Origin: JAXJSP01 sp036310005
GTDB taxonomy: Bacteria > Bacillota > Clostridia > Oscillospirales > Acutalibacteraceae
Direction: 5' to 3'
DNA: 50,126 nt
NCBI GenBank assembly: GCA_036310005.1
Contig: JAXJSP010000044.1
Coordinates: 1 to 50,126 of the forward strand
A program made the translations under genes and the position numbers. Below the pieces are notes generated by a model that saw nothing but the letters and a program-made list of their open reading frames with translations, made no database searches and was not told the DNA's origin. Positions 33,869-41,670 of this stretch are shown here, in pieces (the first letter of the stretch is position 1; each line of letters starts with the position of its first letter).

Positions 33869-34657
33869 TTAATATTTTCGTTTCGGTAAAATGACGGTGT
33901 ATTCTATATAATCATCGGTTTCGACCTCGTTTGAATGTGCATCAAGCCCGCTTTTTCTTATGTTTTCAACCGTTTTTGTAAGCGTGTTGAGATAAACCCG
34001 TATATCGTTTATTACTGCGGTGCGTAAATATACAGTCGGGGTGGGGTTTATAAAAAGTTTATCTACCGCCTCTTCCGTCTGTGTTACGGACATTTTCTCT
34101 TTTATGATTTTATTGAGCATTTCCTCGCGCTTGACGGGGTTGTCAATGCGCAGCAGCGCTCTTACATGTCGCTCCGACAGTCCGGCGGACAGAATTTGTA
34201 TCTGCTCTGCTTTTGTAAAACGCAAAAGTCGCAGTTTATTTGATATTGTTGATTGCGCTTTGCCCAATTTAATCGCACAGTCATACTGGCTCATTCCCCA
34301 CTCGTCAATGAGTTTTCGTATGCCCTCTGCTTGTTCAAACATATTCAGGTCCTCGCGCTGTAAGTTCTCGACAAGCCCTAAAATAGCGGACTTTTTGCCC
34401 TCTGCGTGCTTGATGATACAGGGGATATTTTTAAGTCCCGCAAGTCTTGCCGCACGCAGTCTGCGCTCGCCTGCAATAAGTTCGTAAGCACCGTCGCCGC
34501 GTTTACGAACGCTTATCGGCTGTAAAAGTCCGTTGCGTTTGATTGATTCCGCCAATTTTTCCAAAGCAGTTGAGTCAAATTCAACGCGCGCCTGATAACT
34601 GTTCGGGTGAATAAGCCCCAAGGGTAAATTAACAAGCCTGTCCTTTTTTGTAAACAA
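33869..34657 (-). CDS. noc: Nucleoid occlusion protein Noc (ParB family)
   Basis: A ~262-residue ParB paralogue next to rsmG, the position of noc in Bacillus. NSYQARVEFD, GLLQPISVRK, GERRLRAARLAG and ENLQREDLNMFEQAEG form the CTPase; SQYDCAIKLGKAQSTISNKLRLL is the HTH. It lacks the Spo0J GLGRGL motif. The frame can begin at GTG 34669 or TTG 34657; I prefer TTG because AAGGTGG precedes it at normal spacing and it yields MFTKKDRL. That ribosome site lies in a hairpin (34665-34693). Noc would coordinate division with the nucleoid; I see no Noc-binding site (ATTTCCCGGGAAAT type) in the window. Confidence 0.85.
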   Translation of the reverse strand: MFTKKDRLVNLPLGLIHPNSYQARVEFDSTALEKLAESIKRNGLLQPISVRKRGDGAYELIAGERRLRAARLAGLKNIPCIIKHAEGKKSAILGLVENLQREDLNMFEQAEGIRKLIDEWGMSQYDCAIKLGKAQSTISNKLRLLRFTKAEQIQILSAGLSERHVRALLRIDNPVKREEMLNKIIKEKMSVTQTEEAVDKLFINPTPTVYLRTAVINDIRVYLNTLTKTVENIRKSGLDAHSNEVETDDYIEYTVILPKRKY

Positions 34658-34664
34658 ATAAAAC

Positions 34665-34693
34665 ACCACCTTATACTGTGATTATAAGGTGGT
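34665..34693 (-). promoter_or_regulatory. Hairpin covering the noc ribosome site
   Basis: Perfect 11-bp arms, 34665-34675 and 34683-34693, around a 7-nt loop. On the minus-strand RNA the 3' arm contains AAGGTGG, the only ribosome site for noc. It may block noc translation, or act as an rsmG terminator with a weak T tail; on the plus strand it is followed by AATTTTT. Confidence 0.6.
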
Positions 34694-34746
34694 AATTTTT
34701 ATACTTCAATGTTTTTTCATCGCAAAAAAAGGCACATATCGACTCA

Positions 34747-35457
34747 TCATAAGGGCTTTTTTGCAATTTGTGCCGACACTCTGGGATATTTTGGCGGAGT
34801 TTGCGATATTTTTTTTACTAAAACTATGTTTCTTTCGCTCTCGTCGTTTAATCTGAAATCGGTTTTACTCAAAAATTCGCCGCCTAAAACCGCGATACTG
34901 TTTTTTGCCGACGATAATTCTTCGTTTATGTCTTTGCCTTTTAGGGCAACAAAAAGTCCGCCGACTTTAACAAAAGGCAAACAGTACTCGCACAAAACAC
35001 GCATTTCGCTCACTGCTCTTGCAGTCGCAAAATCAAACTGTTCCCGATACTGCGGCATTTTTGCTCCGTCCTCTGCCCTTAAATGCACACATTCAACATC
35101 CAAATCAAGACTTTGTGCAACTTGCGACAAAAAATTCACCCTTTTTGCAGTTGAGTCAAGTAGGGTTAATTTTAAATCGGGGCGCGCAATTTTCAGCGCA
35201 AGACCGGGAAAACCGGCACCGCTGCCTACATCAATGATTTTTGCGTTCTGCTTTACATCAAGATTGTAAAAGAAAGAAAGCGAGTCGGCAAAATGCCTTG
35301 TAACAATCGCATCGGGCTCGGTAATACCCGTTAAATTCATAACCTTGTTTTTTTCTACCAAAAGTTTAGCATATTCATCAAACTGCTCGCATTTAACATC
35401 GTCTAATTCAACATTAAACTGTCTTGCCTCGTCTTTTAGCCTAATAAAATCAATCAT
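34747..35457 (-). CDS. rsmG: 16S rRNA (guanine-N7) methyltransferase RsmG (GidB)
   Basis: A 236-residue SAM-dependent methyltransferase modifying G527 of 16S rRNA (E. coli numbering). Markers: NKVMNLTGI, RHFADSL, the SAM motif IIDVGSGAGFPGLALKI and LLDSTAKRVNFL. Later ATARAVSEM and LPFVKVGGLFVALKG are standard for GidB. It starts 3 nt after the mnmG stop. Confidence 0.95.
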   Translation of the reverse strand: MIDFIRLKDEARQFNVELDDVKCEQFDEYAKLLVEKNKVMNLTGITEPDAIVTRHFADSLSFFYNLDVKQNAKIIDVGSGAGFPGLALKIARPDLKLTLLDSTAKRVNFLSQVAQSLDLDVECVHLRAEDGAKMPQYREQFDFATARAVSEMRVLCEYCLPFVKVGGLFVALKGKDINEELSSAKNSIAVLGGEFLSKTDFRLNDESERNIVLVKKISQTPPKYPRVSAQIAKKPL

Positions 35458-35460
35458 CAG

Positions 35461-37329
35461 TTATTCTCCCTTATCAAGCCTTATTATAAGCACTGTAATA
35501 TCCGCAGGGTTTACACCGCTTATTGATGCGGCCTGACCTATGGATACAGGACGAATTTTTTTCAATTTTTCCCTTGCCTCTTCGCGCAAGCCCTCAATCT
35601 TATCATAATCAACATTTTCGGGAATTAAGCGTTTTTCAAGCCTTTTTAACTCATTTACCTGTGCTTGCTGGCGCTTTATATAGCCCTCATACTTGATTTC
35701 AACTTCAACTTTTTCTATGACAGCATCGCCAAGGTCGACGGGCCTGTTTATATCAATATCCGCTAAAACTCTGTAATCAAGTTGAGGCCGCTTAATAAGT
35801 TCGTCAAGTCTGACTCCGTTTGTAATCGGCGTTGTTTCACGTGAAACAAGTATCTCGTTTATTTTCTCCGACGGTGCTATTACCGTGTTCTTGATTCGCT
35901 CGATTTCTGCCTCTTTTTTGCTCTTTGTGTCGCAGAAAATCTGCCAGCGCTTGTCATCAACAAGCCCGATTTCTCTCGCTCTCGGGGTAAGTCGCTCGTC
36001 CGCGTTGTCCTGTCGCAAAAGCAAGCGGTACTCACTGCGCGAGGTCATCATTCTGTAAGGGTCCGTGCAGCCTTTTGTTACCAGATCGTCTATTAAGGTG
36101 CCGATATATGATGATGAACGCTCTAAAATAAAGGGAGGCTCGCCTTTTACTTTAAGCGCGGCGTTTATTCCTGCAACTATTCCCTGTGCCGCCGCCTCCT
36201 CGTAGCCCGAAGAACCGTTAAACTGACCGGCTCCGTAAAGACAGTCGTTATCCTTGATTTCAAGTGTCGGTTTGAGCGCGGTAGGGTCTATGCAGTCATA
36301 TTCAATAGCGTAGGCGGGGCGCATAATATGGCAGTTTTCAAGTCCGCCGATAGTCTTGTAAAATTCATTTTGCACCTGTTCGGGCAGCGATGAAGATGCA
36401 CCCTGAATATACATCTCCTCCGTGTTAAGTCCGCATGGCTCTATGAAAAGTTGATGTCGCGGCTTGTCCGCAAAACGCACGATTTTATCTTCAAGAGAGG
36501 GGCAGTAACGCGGGCCTACTCCTTCAATGTCGCCTTTGTATAAAGGGGAGAGATGTATGTTGTTGAGTATAACATTTTTAGTGTCATCGTTTGTGTATGT
36601 TATGTAGCAAACCGCTTTGTTCTGCGGTTTTTCTAAGTTTGTAAAAGAAAATGCGACTGCAATATCCTCGCCCGGCTGAACATCTAAAACAGAGTAATTT
36701 ATACTTTTACTGTTTACGCGACAGGGAGTTCCCGTTTTGAATTTTCTGATAGGTAAATTGAGTTTTTTAAGACTCTTGCTCAACCTCGTTGCGGCAAACA
36801 TTCCGTCAGGTCCGCTCTCATAAGACACATCGCCTATGTAAATCTTGCCCGCAAGATATGTGCCTGTCGCAAGAATTACCGCCTTGCAGTCATATTCGGC
36901 CCCCAACGCAGTTGTTAGTTTCCAGTTATTACCACTTTTCTCAATATCGACGATTTCCGCCTGTCTTACATCGAGATTATCCTGTAATTCGACAGCGTGT
37001 TTCATATACGCCTTGTATTCTTTGAGGTCAATCTGGGCGCGAAGTGACTGAACAGCGGCGCCTTTGCCCCGATTGAGCATACGCAACTGAATTAAAGAGG
37101 CATCGGTAGCCTTGCCCATTTCACCGCCGAGCGCGTCAACTTCACGCACTAAATGTCCTTTTGCGGTGCCGCCTATCGAGGGGTTACAGGGGCAGTTGCC
37201 GATTGAGTCTAAATTTATTGTAAAAATGGCGGTTTTACAGCCTAGTCGGGCAGAAGCGAGCGCCGCCTCAATTCCTGCGTGGCCGCCGCCGATTACCGCA
37301 ACATCATAATTTCCGGCAAAATATTGCAT
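35461..37329 (-). CDS. mnmG: tRNA uridine 5-carboxymethylaminomethyl modification enzyme MnmG (GidA)
   Basis: A 622-residue FAD enzyme that, with MnmE, modifies U34 of certain tRNAs. FAD motif DVAVIGGGHAGIEAALASARLG; CNPSIGGTAKGHLVREVDALGG with the catalytic cysteine; second GxGxxG-like region ILATGTYLAGKIYIG; MTSRSEYRLLLRQDNAD towards the C terminus and the helical tail ending PADITVLII. A parS site lies inside the coding sequence at 35833-35848. AGGAG precedes the ATG. Confidence 0.96.
   Translation of the reverse strand: MQYFAGNYDVAVIGGGHAGIEAALASARLGCKTAIFTINLDSIGNCPCNPSIGGTAKGHLVREVDALGGEMGKATDASLIQLRMLNRGKGAAVQSLRAQIDLKEYKAYMKHAVELQDNLDVRQAEIVDIEKSGNNWKLTTALGAEYDCKAVILATGTYLAGKIYIGDVSYESGPDGMFAATRLSKSLKKLNLPIRKFKTGTPCRVNSKSINYSVLDVQPGEDIAVAFSFTNLEKPQNKAVCYITYTNDDTKNVILNNIHLSPLYKGDIEGVGPRYCPSLEDKIVRFADKPRHQLFIEPCGLNTEEMYIQGASSSLPEQVQNEFYKTIGGLENCHIMRPAYAIEYDCIDPTALKPTLEIKDNDCLYGAGQFNGSSGYEEAAAQGIVAGINAALKVKGEPPFILERSSSYIGTLIDDLVTKGCTDPYRMMTSRSEYRLLLRQDNADERLTPRAREIGLVDDKRWQIFCDTKSKKEAEIERIKNTVIAPSEKINEILVSRETTPITNGVRLDELIKRPQLDYRVLADIDINRPVDLGDAVIEKVEVEIKYEGYIKRQQAQVNELKRLEKRLIPENVDYDKIEGLREEAREKLKKIRPVSIGQAASISGVNPADITVLIIRLDKGE
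35833..35848. promoter_or_regulatory. parS: parS site inside mnmG
   Basis: TGTTTCACGTGAAACA is a perfect 16-bp palindrome identical to the Bacillus parS consensus. It codes for the VSRETT segment of MnmG. It is about 2 kb from the parS at 33842, giving ParB two nearby loading sites. Confidence 0.93.
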
Positions 37330-37339
37330 ACTTTTCTCC

Positions 37340-38686
37340 TTATTTTCCTACACAAAAGTTCTCAAAAACTTTGTCAATTACTACTTCGCTTGCCTTTTGC
37401 CCTGTCATTTCTAGCAAAGCCGACAAACTTTCATCAAGACAAACATTAACCGCATCCAGAGGCATTCCCGATTTTAAGGTTTCTATCGCATCATAAAGCG
37501 CTTTTTGTGAAGTTATTGCACAATTTAACTGCCTGATGTTTGAAATTATCGGTGCATCGGGGTTGAAGTCGGCAAGACCGCAAATGCTTGAAATTTTTTC
37601 ACAAATTTCTTTTGTATCGCCTGTTTTTGCGGATATGATAAGTTTTTCGCCCTTGATGTCGTCGGGTGAAAAAGCGTTTTGTAAGTCTGATTTATTCAAA
37701 ATAACAAGATGTTTTTTATTTTCAATAAGACTTAAGATTTTTTTATCGTCCTCGTCGAGTTTGCGCGACAAGTCGAACACCGCAAGCACTAAATCTGCCC
37801 AGTCGATTTTCTTTTGCGACATATCGACACCGATTTTTTCAATAATATCGTCGGTTGAGCGTATGCCGGCAGTATCTGCAAGCCGCAGGGTGACATCGCC
37901 TAAATTGACGGTTTCTTCAATAACATCGCGCGTAGTACCGGCAATATCGGTGACAATACTTCTTTGTTCTTTTGATAGTAAATTCATCAGCGTTGATTTA
38001 CCGACATTCGGTTTTCCTATAATAGCGGTTTTAATACCGTTTGAAATGAGCATACCGTTTTGCGAAGTGGCGATTACCTCGCTTAAAAGCGCGTAAGCCT
38101 TATTTAAAGAGCAAAGCAGCACATCGTTTTCGACATTTGCGACACCCTCGTCGGGAAAATCTACCCAAGCGGTAATTTCCGCGAGTACATCTGTGAGAAT
38201 ATTTCTGATTTTCTCTGTTTGTTTGTAAAGCGCACCGTTTACACCGCTTAAAGCCATAGCGTTTGCCTGTTTTGAATTTGCGGACACCAGTTGCATAACA
38301 CTCTCTGCGCTTGTTAAATCGAGTTTTCCGTTTAAAAACGCGATGCGGGTAAACTCTCCGCCCTCTGCAAGCCGCGCGCCGCTGTTAATTAAAGCGTAAA
38401 GCAGGCGCTTTAATATATAAACGCTTCCGTGACAGGAAAACTCAACTGTATCTTCGCCCGTGTATGAGTGAGGCGAGACAAATTTAAGCGCGACAACATT
38501 GTCAAAAACACCGTCTTTATCAAAAACTTTTCCGTAAAGAGCAGAGTAGCCGCTGATATCTTCAATTTTTTGTGATGATTTAAACACCTTGTCGGCTATT
38601 GTAAAAGCGTTTTTTCCGCTAAGGCGGATAACACCGATACCCGACGGTGCCAAAGGTGTGCAAATTGCAACAATAGTGTCGCTCAT
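37340..38686 (-). CDS. mnmE: tRNA modification GTPase MnmE (TrmE)
   Basis: A 448-residue G protein, partner of MnmG. The N-terminal formyl-THF-binding domain shows TIVAICTPLAPSGIGVIRLSG and FSCHGS. The G domain has G1 GKPNVGKST, switch TTRDVIEE, G3 DTAGI and G4 NKSD. The C terminus FCVGK carries the catalytic cysteine of the FC(I/V)GK motif. The frame extends to 38704, but the ATG at 38686 has GGAGTG upstream and gives the family N terminus. Confidence 0.95.
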   Translation of the reverse strand: MSDTIVAICTPLAPSGIGVIRLSGKNAFTIADKVFKSSQKIEDISGYSALYGKVFDKDGVFDNVVALKFVSPHSYTGEDTVEFSCHGSVYILKRLLYALINSGARLAEGGEFTRIAFLNGKLDLTSAESVMQLVSANSKQANAMALSGVNGALYKQTEKIRNILTDVLAEITAWVDFPDEGVANVENDVLLCSLNKAYALLSEVIATSQNGMLISNGIKTAIIGKPNVGKSTLMNLLSKEQRSIVTDIAGTTRDVIEETVNLGDVTLRLADTAGIRSTDDIIEKIGVDMSQKKIDWADLVLAVFDLSRKLDEDDKKILSLIENKKHLVILNKSDLQNAFSPDDIKGEKLIISAKTGDTKEICEKISSICGLADFNPDAPIISNIRQLNCAITSQKALYDAIETLKSGMPLDAVNVCLDESLSALLEMTGQKASEVVIDKVFENFCVGK

Positions 38687-38708
38687 ATTTTTCACTCCGT
38701 ACAAATAT

Positions 38709-38744
38709 AAAAGGGCTAAAGGAATAATTCCCTTAGCCCTTTTT
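38709..38744 (-). terminator. Terminator between jag and mnmE
   Basis: Arms 38709-38719 and 38733-38743 pair as AAAAGGGCTAA with TTAGCCCTTTT; the T run follows on both strands. It separates the rpmH-jag transcript from the mnmE group. Confidence 0.8.
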
Positions 38745-38748
38745 TAGA

Positions 38749-39678
38749 CTAATTTATTCTGCCAAAAAGGGGCAAATCAGCCGAGTCACTTAATTTTTCT
38801 CTTGCAGCAGAAGGTGTACTTGCTTTTTCAGATTTATTACGGCGGTAGCCACCGTTTCTGTTGTTTCTTTTTTCGTGACGGGGAACATTTTTGCCTTCCA
38901 TTTCTTTAGGTCCGATAATTACTCTGCGGTACTTTCCGTCAGATATAGACCAGGATGAAATGCCCTCAAATCCCTGAACAGCAGTATGAATAATGCGTCT
39001 TTCATAAGGATTCATCGGCTCAAGCGACTGACAGCGTCTGTCCTGTGTAGCCTGTGCGGCAATTCTTTGCGCGAGTTCGGTTAAAGTGTTCTCTCTTTTT
39101 TGTCTGTAATTGTTGCAGTCAACAACCACTCTTACAAAACCGTCTTTATCGTTGTTGTAATTTAAAGATACAAGATACTGTAAAGCATCAAGTGTTTCGC
39201 CTCTGTGACCGATAACATTACCTATGTCACATCCGCTTATGTTAAGACAAAATCCGTCTTCAATATCGACTAATTCAACTTCTGCCTCGCCGAGAGCCAT
39301 ATTATCTAAAATGCTTTTTAAATATTTAGCCGAGTTTTCGGCAGAAGTTTTGTCTGCTTTTACATTAGGGCGCTCGCCCTTAGCAGATTTTTTAACTTTT
39401 TCGGCTTTTTCGACTTTTTCTGCCTTCTCTGTTTTTTCAACAGGCTTTGTTTGAGGTTTTTGAGCCTTTTGAGATTTCTTTACCGGCTCTTTTTTACCGT
39501 CGTCATAAAAAGCTCTGACTTTTGCATCTTTGCCTCCGAAAAGACCTAAAGTTTTCTTTTCAGGCAAATCAATAATTTCAAATTCCACATCGGCATCTTC
39601 GGGGGCGCAAAGGCTTTCAAGCGCCTTTTCTTTCGCCTCGTCAATGCTTTTTGCAGTAGCAATCGCTTCTATAATCAT
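38749..39678 (-). CDS. jag: Jag/KhpB (EloR) RNA-binding protein
   Basis: A 309-residue protein with the three Jag parts. Jag_N is at residues 1-52 (AIATAKSIDEAKEKALESL, KTLGLFGGKDAKVRA). A ~60-residue Lys/Glu-rich linker with KAEKVEKAEK repeats follows. KH II is near 160-200 (DIGNVIGHRGETLDALQYLVSL), then R3H (RIIHTAVQGFEGISSWS). A basic tail ends the protein. KhpB/Jag binds RNA with KhpA and affects cell elongation and sporulation in related Firmicutes. It follows yidC. Confidence 0.93.
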   Translation of the reverse strand: MIIEAIATAKSIDEAKEKALESLCAPEDADVEFEIIDLPEKKTLGLFGGKDAKVRAFYDDGKKEPVKKSQKAQKPQTKPVEKTEKAEKVEKAEKVKKSAKGERPNVKADKTSAENSAKYLKSILDNMALGEAEVELVDIEDGFCLNISGCDIGNVIGHRGETLDALQYLVSLNYNNDKDGFVRVVVDCNNYRQKRENTLTELAQRIAAQATQDRRCQSLEPMNPYERRIIHTAVQGFEGISSWSISDGKYRRVIIGPKEMEGKNVPRHEKRNNRNGGYRRNKSEKASTPSAAREKLSDSADLPLFGRIN

Positions 39679-39708
39679 TGTTTATTCCTTTCAATTTTAA
39701 AGGGGAGA

Positions 39709-40659
39709 TTATTCCCCGTCGCCATGTTCAACTTCGGCAATTCGTGCTTTTTCATAATTGCGGCGCTTAATCATTTCGTTAGCCTCCTGCTTTGCGTTAA
39801 TCATAGCAGGTGTGTAGAAAAGTTGCATACCGATTTGAATTAACATAGCCGCAAAGTTTGAGCAAGCCCAGTAGAAACCTACCGCGCCCGGTACGGTAAA
39901 AGCAATCCAAAGCGAGAACAAAGGCATCATAACCATCATGCAGCCGCCCGACATACCCGCGCCGGCTTCAGCCATGGCAGGGTTGTTGCGCTTTTGAAGA
40001 TTTTGTGTGATTATTGCCGATAACAGTGAAGTCAAAAAACTTAAAAGCGGAATAATCCACAGTATTAAATCATCAGCTTTTAAAGATGAAAAATCAAGCG
40101 AAAACTTCGGTGTCTGTGTTAAATCAATACCGAACAAGTCGAAATTAAAATGCTCGATTTTTTCAAGACCGGGAACATTTAATTTATCTGCGTGTTTAAT
40201 AATTTCGGTTTCTGCGTAGTATGAATTGGCAAGTTCGGCGCCAGTTAATTTTTCAACTGCTTTTGTAGCCTCGCTTATAACATCACTGCCGATTTTTGCA
40301 ATATATGTCAAAGGCTGACGGATAGCAGTATAAATACCGAGAAAGAACGGAAGTCTTATGAGCATAGGCATACATCCGGACATCATTCCGGTACCCGATT
40401 CCTGCATAAGTTTTGCCTGTTCTTCCTGAAACTTCTGTCTGTCGTCGCCGCATTCTTTTTTGAGTTTTTCCATTTTGTGACGAAGTCTTGCTTGCGCCGC
40501 AGACGCTTTTTGCTGTTTCATATTTGCAGGCAAAAACACGATATTAATAATAATTGTAAACGCAAAAATCGCAATAGCATAATTTCCGTTGCAAAGCGCA
40601 ACGAAAGGACTAAGGATTAATGACATTATCTGCGCAAAAAATCCGTAAATAGCGTTCAT
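39709..40659 (-). CDS. yidC: Membrane protein insertase YidC
   Basis: A 316-residue insertase of the Oxa1/SpoIIIJ group. Markers are FAFTIIINIVFLPANMKQQKASA, the cytoplasmic coiled hairpin with QEEQAKLMQESG, the GCMPMLIRLPFFLGIYTAIR segment and C-terminal helices with FYWACSNFAAMLIQ. There is no lipobox, unlike Bacillus SpoIIIJ. A ~75-residue extracellular insert (YIAKIGSDVISEATKAV on) is longer than usual. It overlaps yidD by ATGA. Confidence 0.93.
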   Translation of the reverse strand: MNAIYGFFAQIMSLILSPFVALCNGNYAIAIFAFTIIINIVFLPANMKQQKASAAQARLRHKMEKLKKECGDDRQKFQEEQAKLMQESGTGMMSGCMPMLIRLPFFLGIYTAIRQPLTYIAKIGSDVISEATKAVEKLTGAELANSYYAETEIIKHADKLNVPGLEKIEHFNFDLFGIDLTQTPKFSLDFSSLKADDLILWIIPLLSFLTSLLSAIITQNLQKRNNPAMAEAGAGMSGGCMMVMMPLFSLWIAFTVPGAVGFYWACSNFAAMLIQIGMQLFYTPAMINAKQEANEMIKRRNYEKARIAEVEHGDGE

Positions 40660-40904
40660 TTATTTTCCTCCGAGTTTTTTGCCTTTTTTTCCGGAACGGG
40701 GTCATACCCGCCTTTTGAAAAAGGGTTGCAACGCAAAATACGCCAGACAGACAGCAAACAGCCCTTTAAAGTACCGTGAATTTCAATCGCCTCAATAGCG
40801 TAGTTAGAGCACGTGGGTATGTGCTTGCAGTGGGGCGGTGTATGTGCGGAAATGTGCTTTTGATACCCTTTTATCATAACCATCAAAAGATTTTTCTTAC
40901 TCAT
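40656..40904 (-). CDS. yidD: Membrane protein insertion efficiency factor YidD
   Basis: An 82-residue protein with MVMIKGYQKHISAHTPPHCKHIPTCSNYAIEAIE and WRILRCNPFSKGGYDPVP, the cysteine-rich YidD motifs. It assists YidC-dependent insertion at the inner membrane face. It overlaps rnpA by 8 nt and yidC by 4 nt. Confidence 0.95.
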   Translation of the reverse strand: MSKKNLLMVMIKGYQKHISAHTPPHCKHIPTCSNYAIEAIEIHGTLKGCLLSVWRILRCNPFSKGGYDPVPEKKAKNSEENK

Positions 40905-41247
40905 TTTCAGTACCTTGCAAAATGCCCGCCTTTGTAAGTTGCGCGCGAAGTACCTTTTCTACATTATAACTTTTCTGATTTGCGGTAATACTCCTTGCGA
41001 CTAAAACAAAATCGTAATTACCCTCAATGTCCTTTACCGCAGAGCGAAACGCGGCTGTAATAACCCGTCTTGCCCTTGAACGGACAACAGCATTTCCGAT
41101 TTTTTTGGAAGTGGTGATACCGAGCCTTATTCCCCCGCTTTTTTTCTTAACACAGTAAGTTACAAGATAGGGATGAACAAAACTTTTACCGCGTCTGTAA
41201 ATGTACGAAAAGGTGCGATTTTCTTTGATTTTTGAGAAATCAGACAT
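40897..41247 (-). CDS. rnpA: Ribonuclease P protein component
   Basis: A 116-residue basic protein with FSYIYRRGKSFVHPYLV and the RNR-type motif KKIGNAVVRSRARRVITAAFR. It joins the RNase P RNA in 5' maturation of tRNA. The frame opens at 41283, but the ATG at 41247 has AAGGAA upstream and gives the usual N terminus. Confidence 0.94.
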   Translation of the reverse strand: MSDFSKIKENRTFSYIYRRGKSFVHPYLVTYCVKKKSGGIRLGITTSKKIGNAVVRSRARRVITAAFRSAVKDIEGNYDFVLVARSITANQKSYNVEKVLRAQLTKAGILQGTENE

Positions 41248-41281
41248 ATTTTCCAATTCCTTTAAAAAAATACCGATAAAC

Positions 41282-41310
41282 AAAAAGCCGCCTGAAATTT
41301 AAGAGGCTTT
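41282..41310 (-). terminator. Weak hairpin between rpmH and rnpA
   Basis: AAAGCC/GGCTTT arms (41284-41289 with 41305-41310) around an imperfect stem, then a T5 run on the minus strand. It probably attenuates, giving more rpmH than rnpA message. Confidence 0.55.
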
Positions 41311-41317
41311 GTTTATT

Positions 41318-41452
41318 TTAGTAAGATAAGCGTTTTCTGCCCTTTGCTCTGCGGCGTGCAAGTACCTTGCGACCGTTTGCTGTTGACATTCTCTTACGGA
41401 ATCCGTGTTCTTTTTTAGCATGACGCTTTTTAGGCTGATAAGTTCTTAACAT
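41318..41452 (-). CDS. rpmH: Ribosomal protein L34
   Basis: A 44-residue, strongly basic protein: LRTYQPKKRHAKKEHGFRKR, then STANGRKVLARRRAKGRKRL. This is the complete L34 of the large ribosomal subunit, with ATG at 41452 and TAA at 41318. It heads the rpmH-rnpA-yidD-yidC-jag operon. In Bacillus it diverges from dnaA; here SpoIID lies upstream instead. Confidence 0.97.
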   Translation of the reverse strand: MLRTYQPKKRHAKKEHGFRKRMSTANGRKVLARRRAKGRKRLSY

Positions 41453-41542
41453 AATCTTCTTTGTCCTTTCTTTTTAATCGAAGTAATAGAAACTTTCCGA
41501 ACTGACCGGAAAGAGGAGCCGGTTTTTGCTCCATAGACATCT

Positions 41543-41572
41543 ATTATATAATATATTTATCCCTCTTGTCAA
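41543..41572 (-). promoter_or_regulatory. rpmH promoter
   Basis: On the minus strand: perfect TTGACA (41572-41567), 18-nt spacer and TATAAT (41548-41543). The leader of about 80 nt contains a CTTTCC/GGAAAG hairpin (around 41493-41513). Confidence 0.75.
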
Positions 41573-41670
41573 CTCAAAAATGTCGGCAAAAGGGGTAGTT
41601 AAAGGGTATAAACACTATATGTTGTTGTAAAAGTTTTGTCTTTTTTATTATTACACAAAATAAGCCAAAT

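Noticed and set aside
33750..34746. Noc-binding site near noc
   Set aside because: No ATTTCCCGGGAAAT-type palindrome was found in the window by eye; only parS-type palindromes are present.
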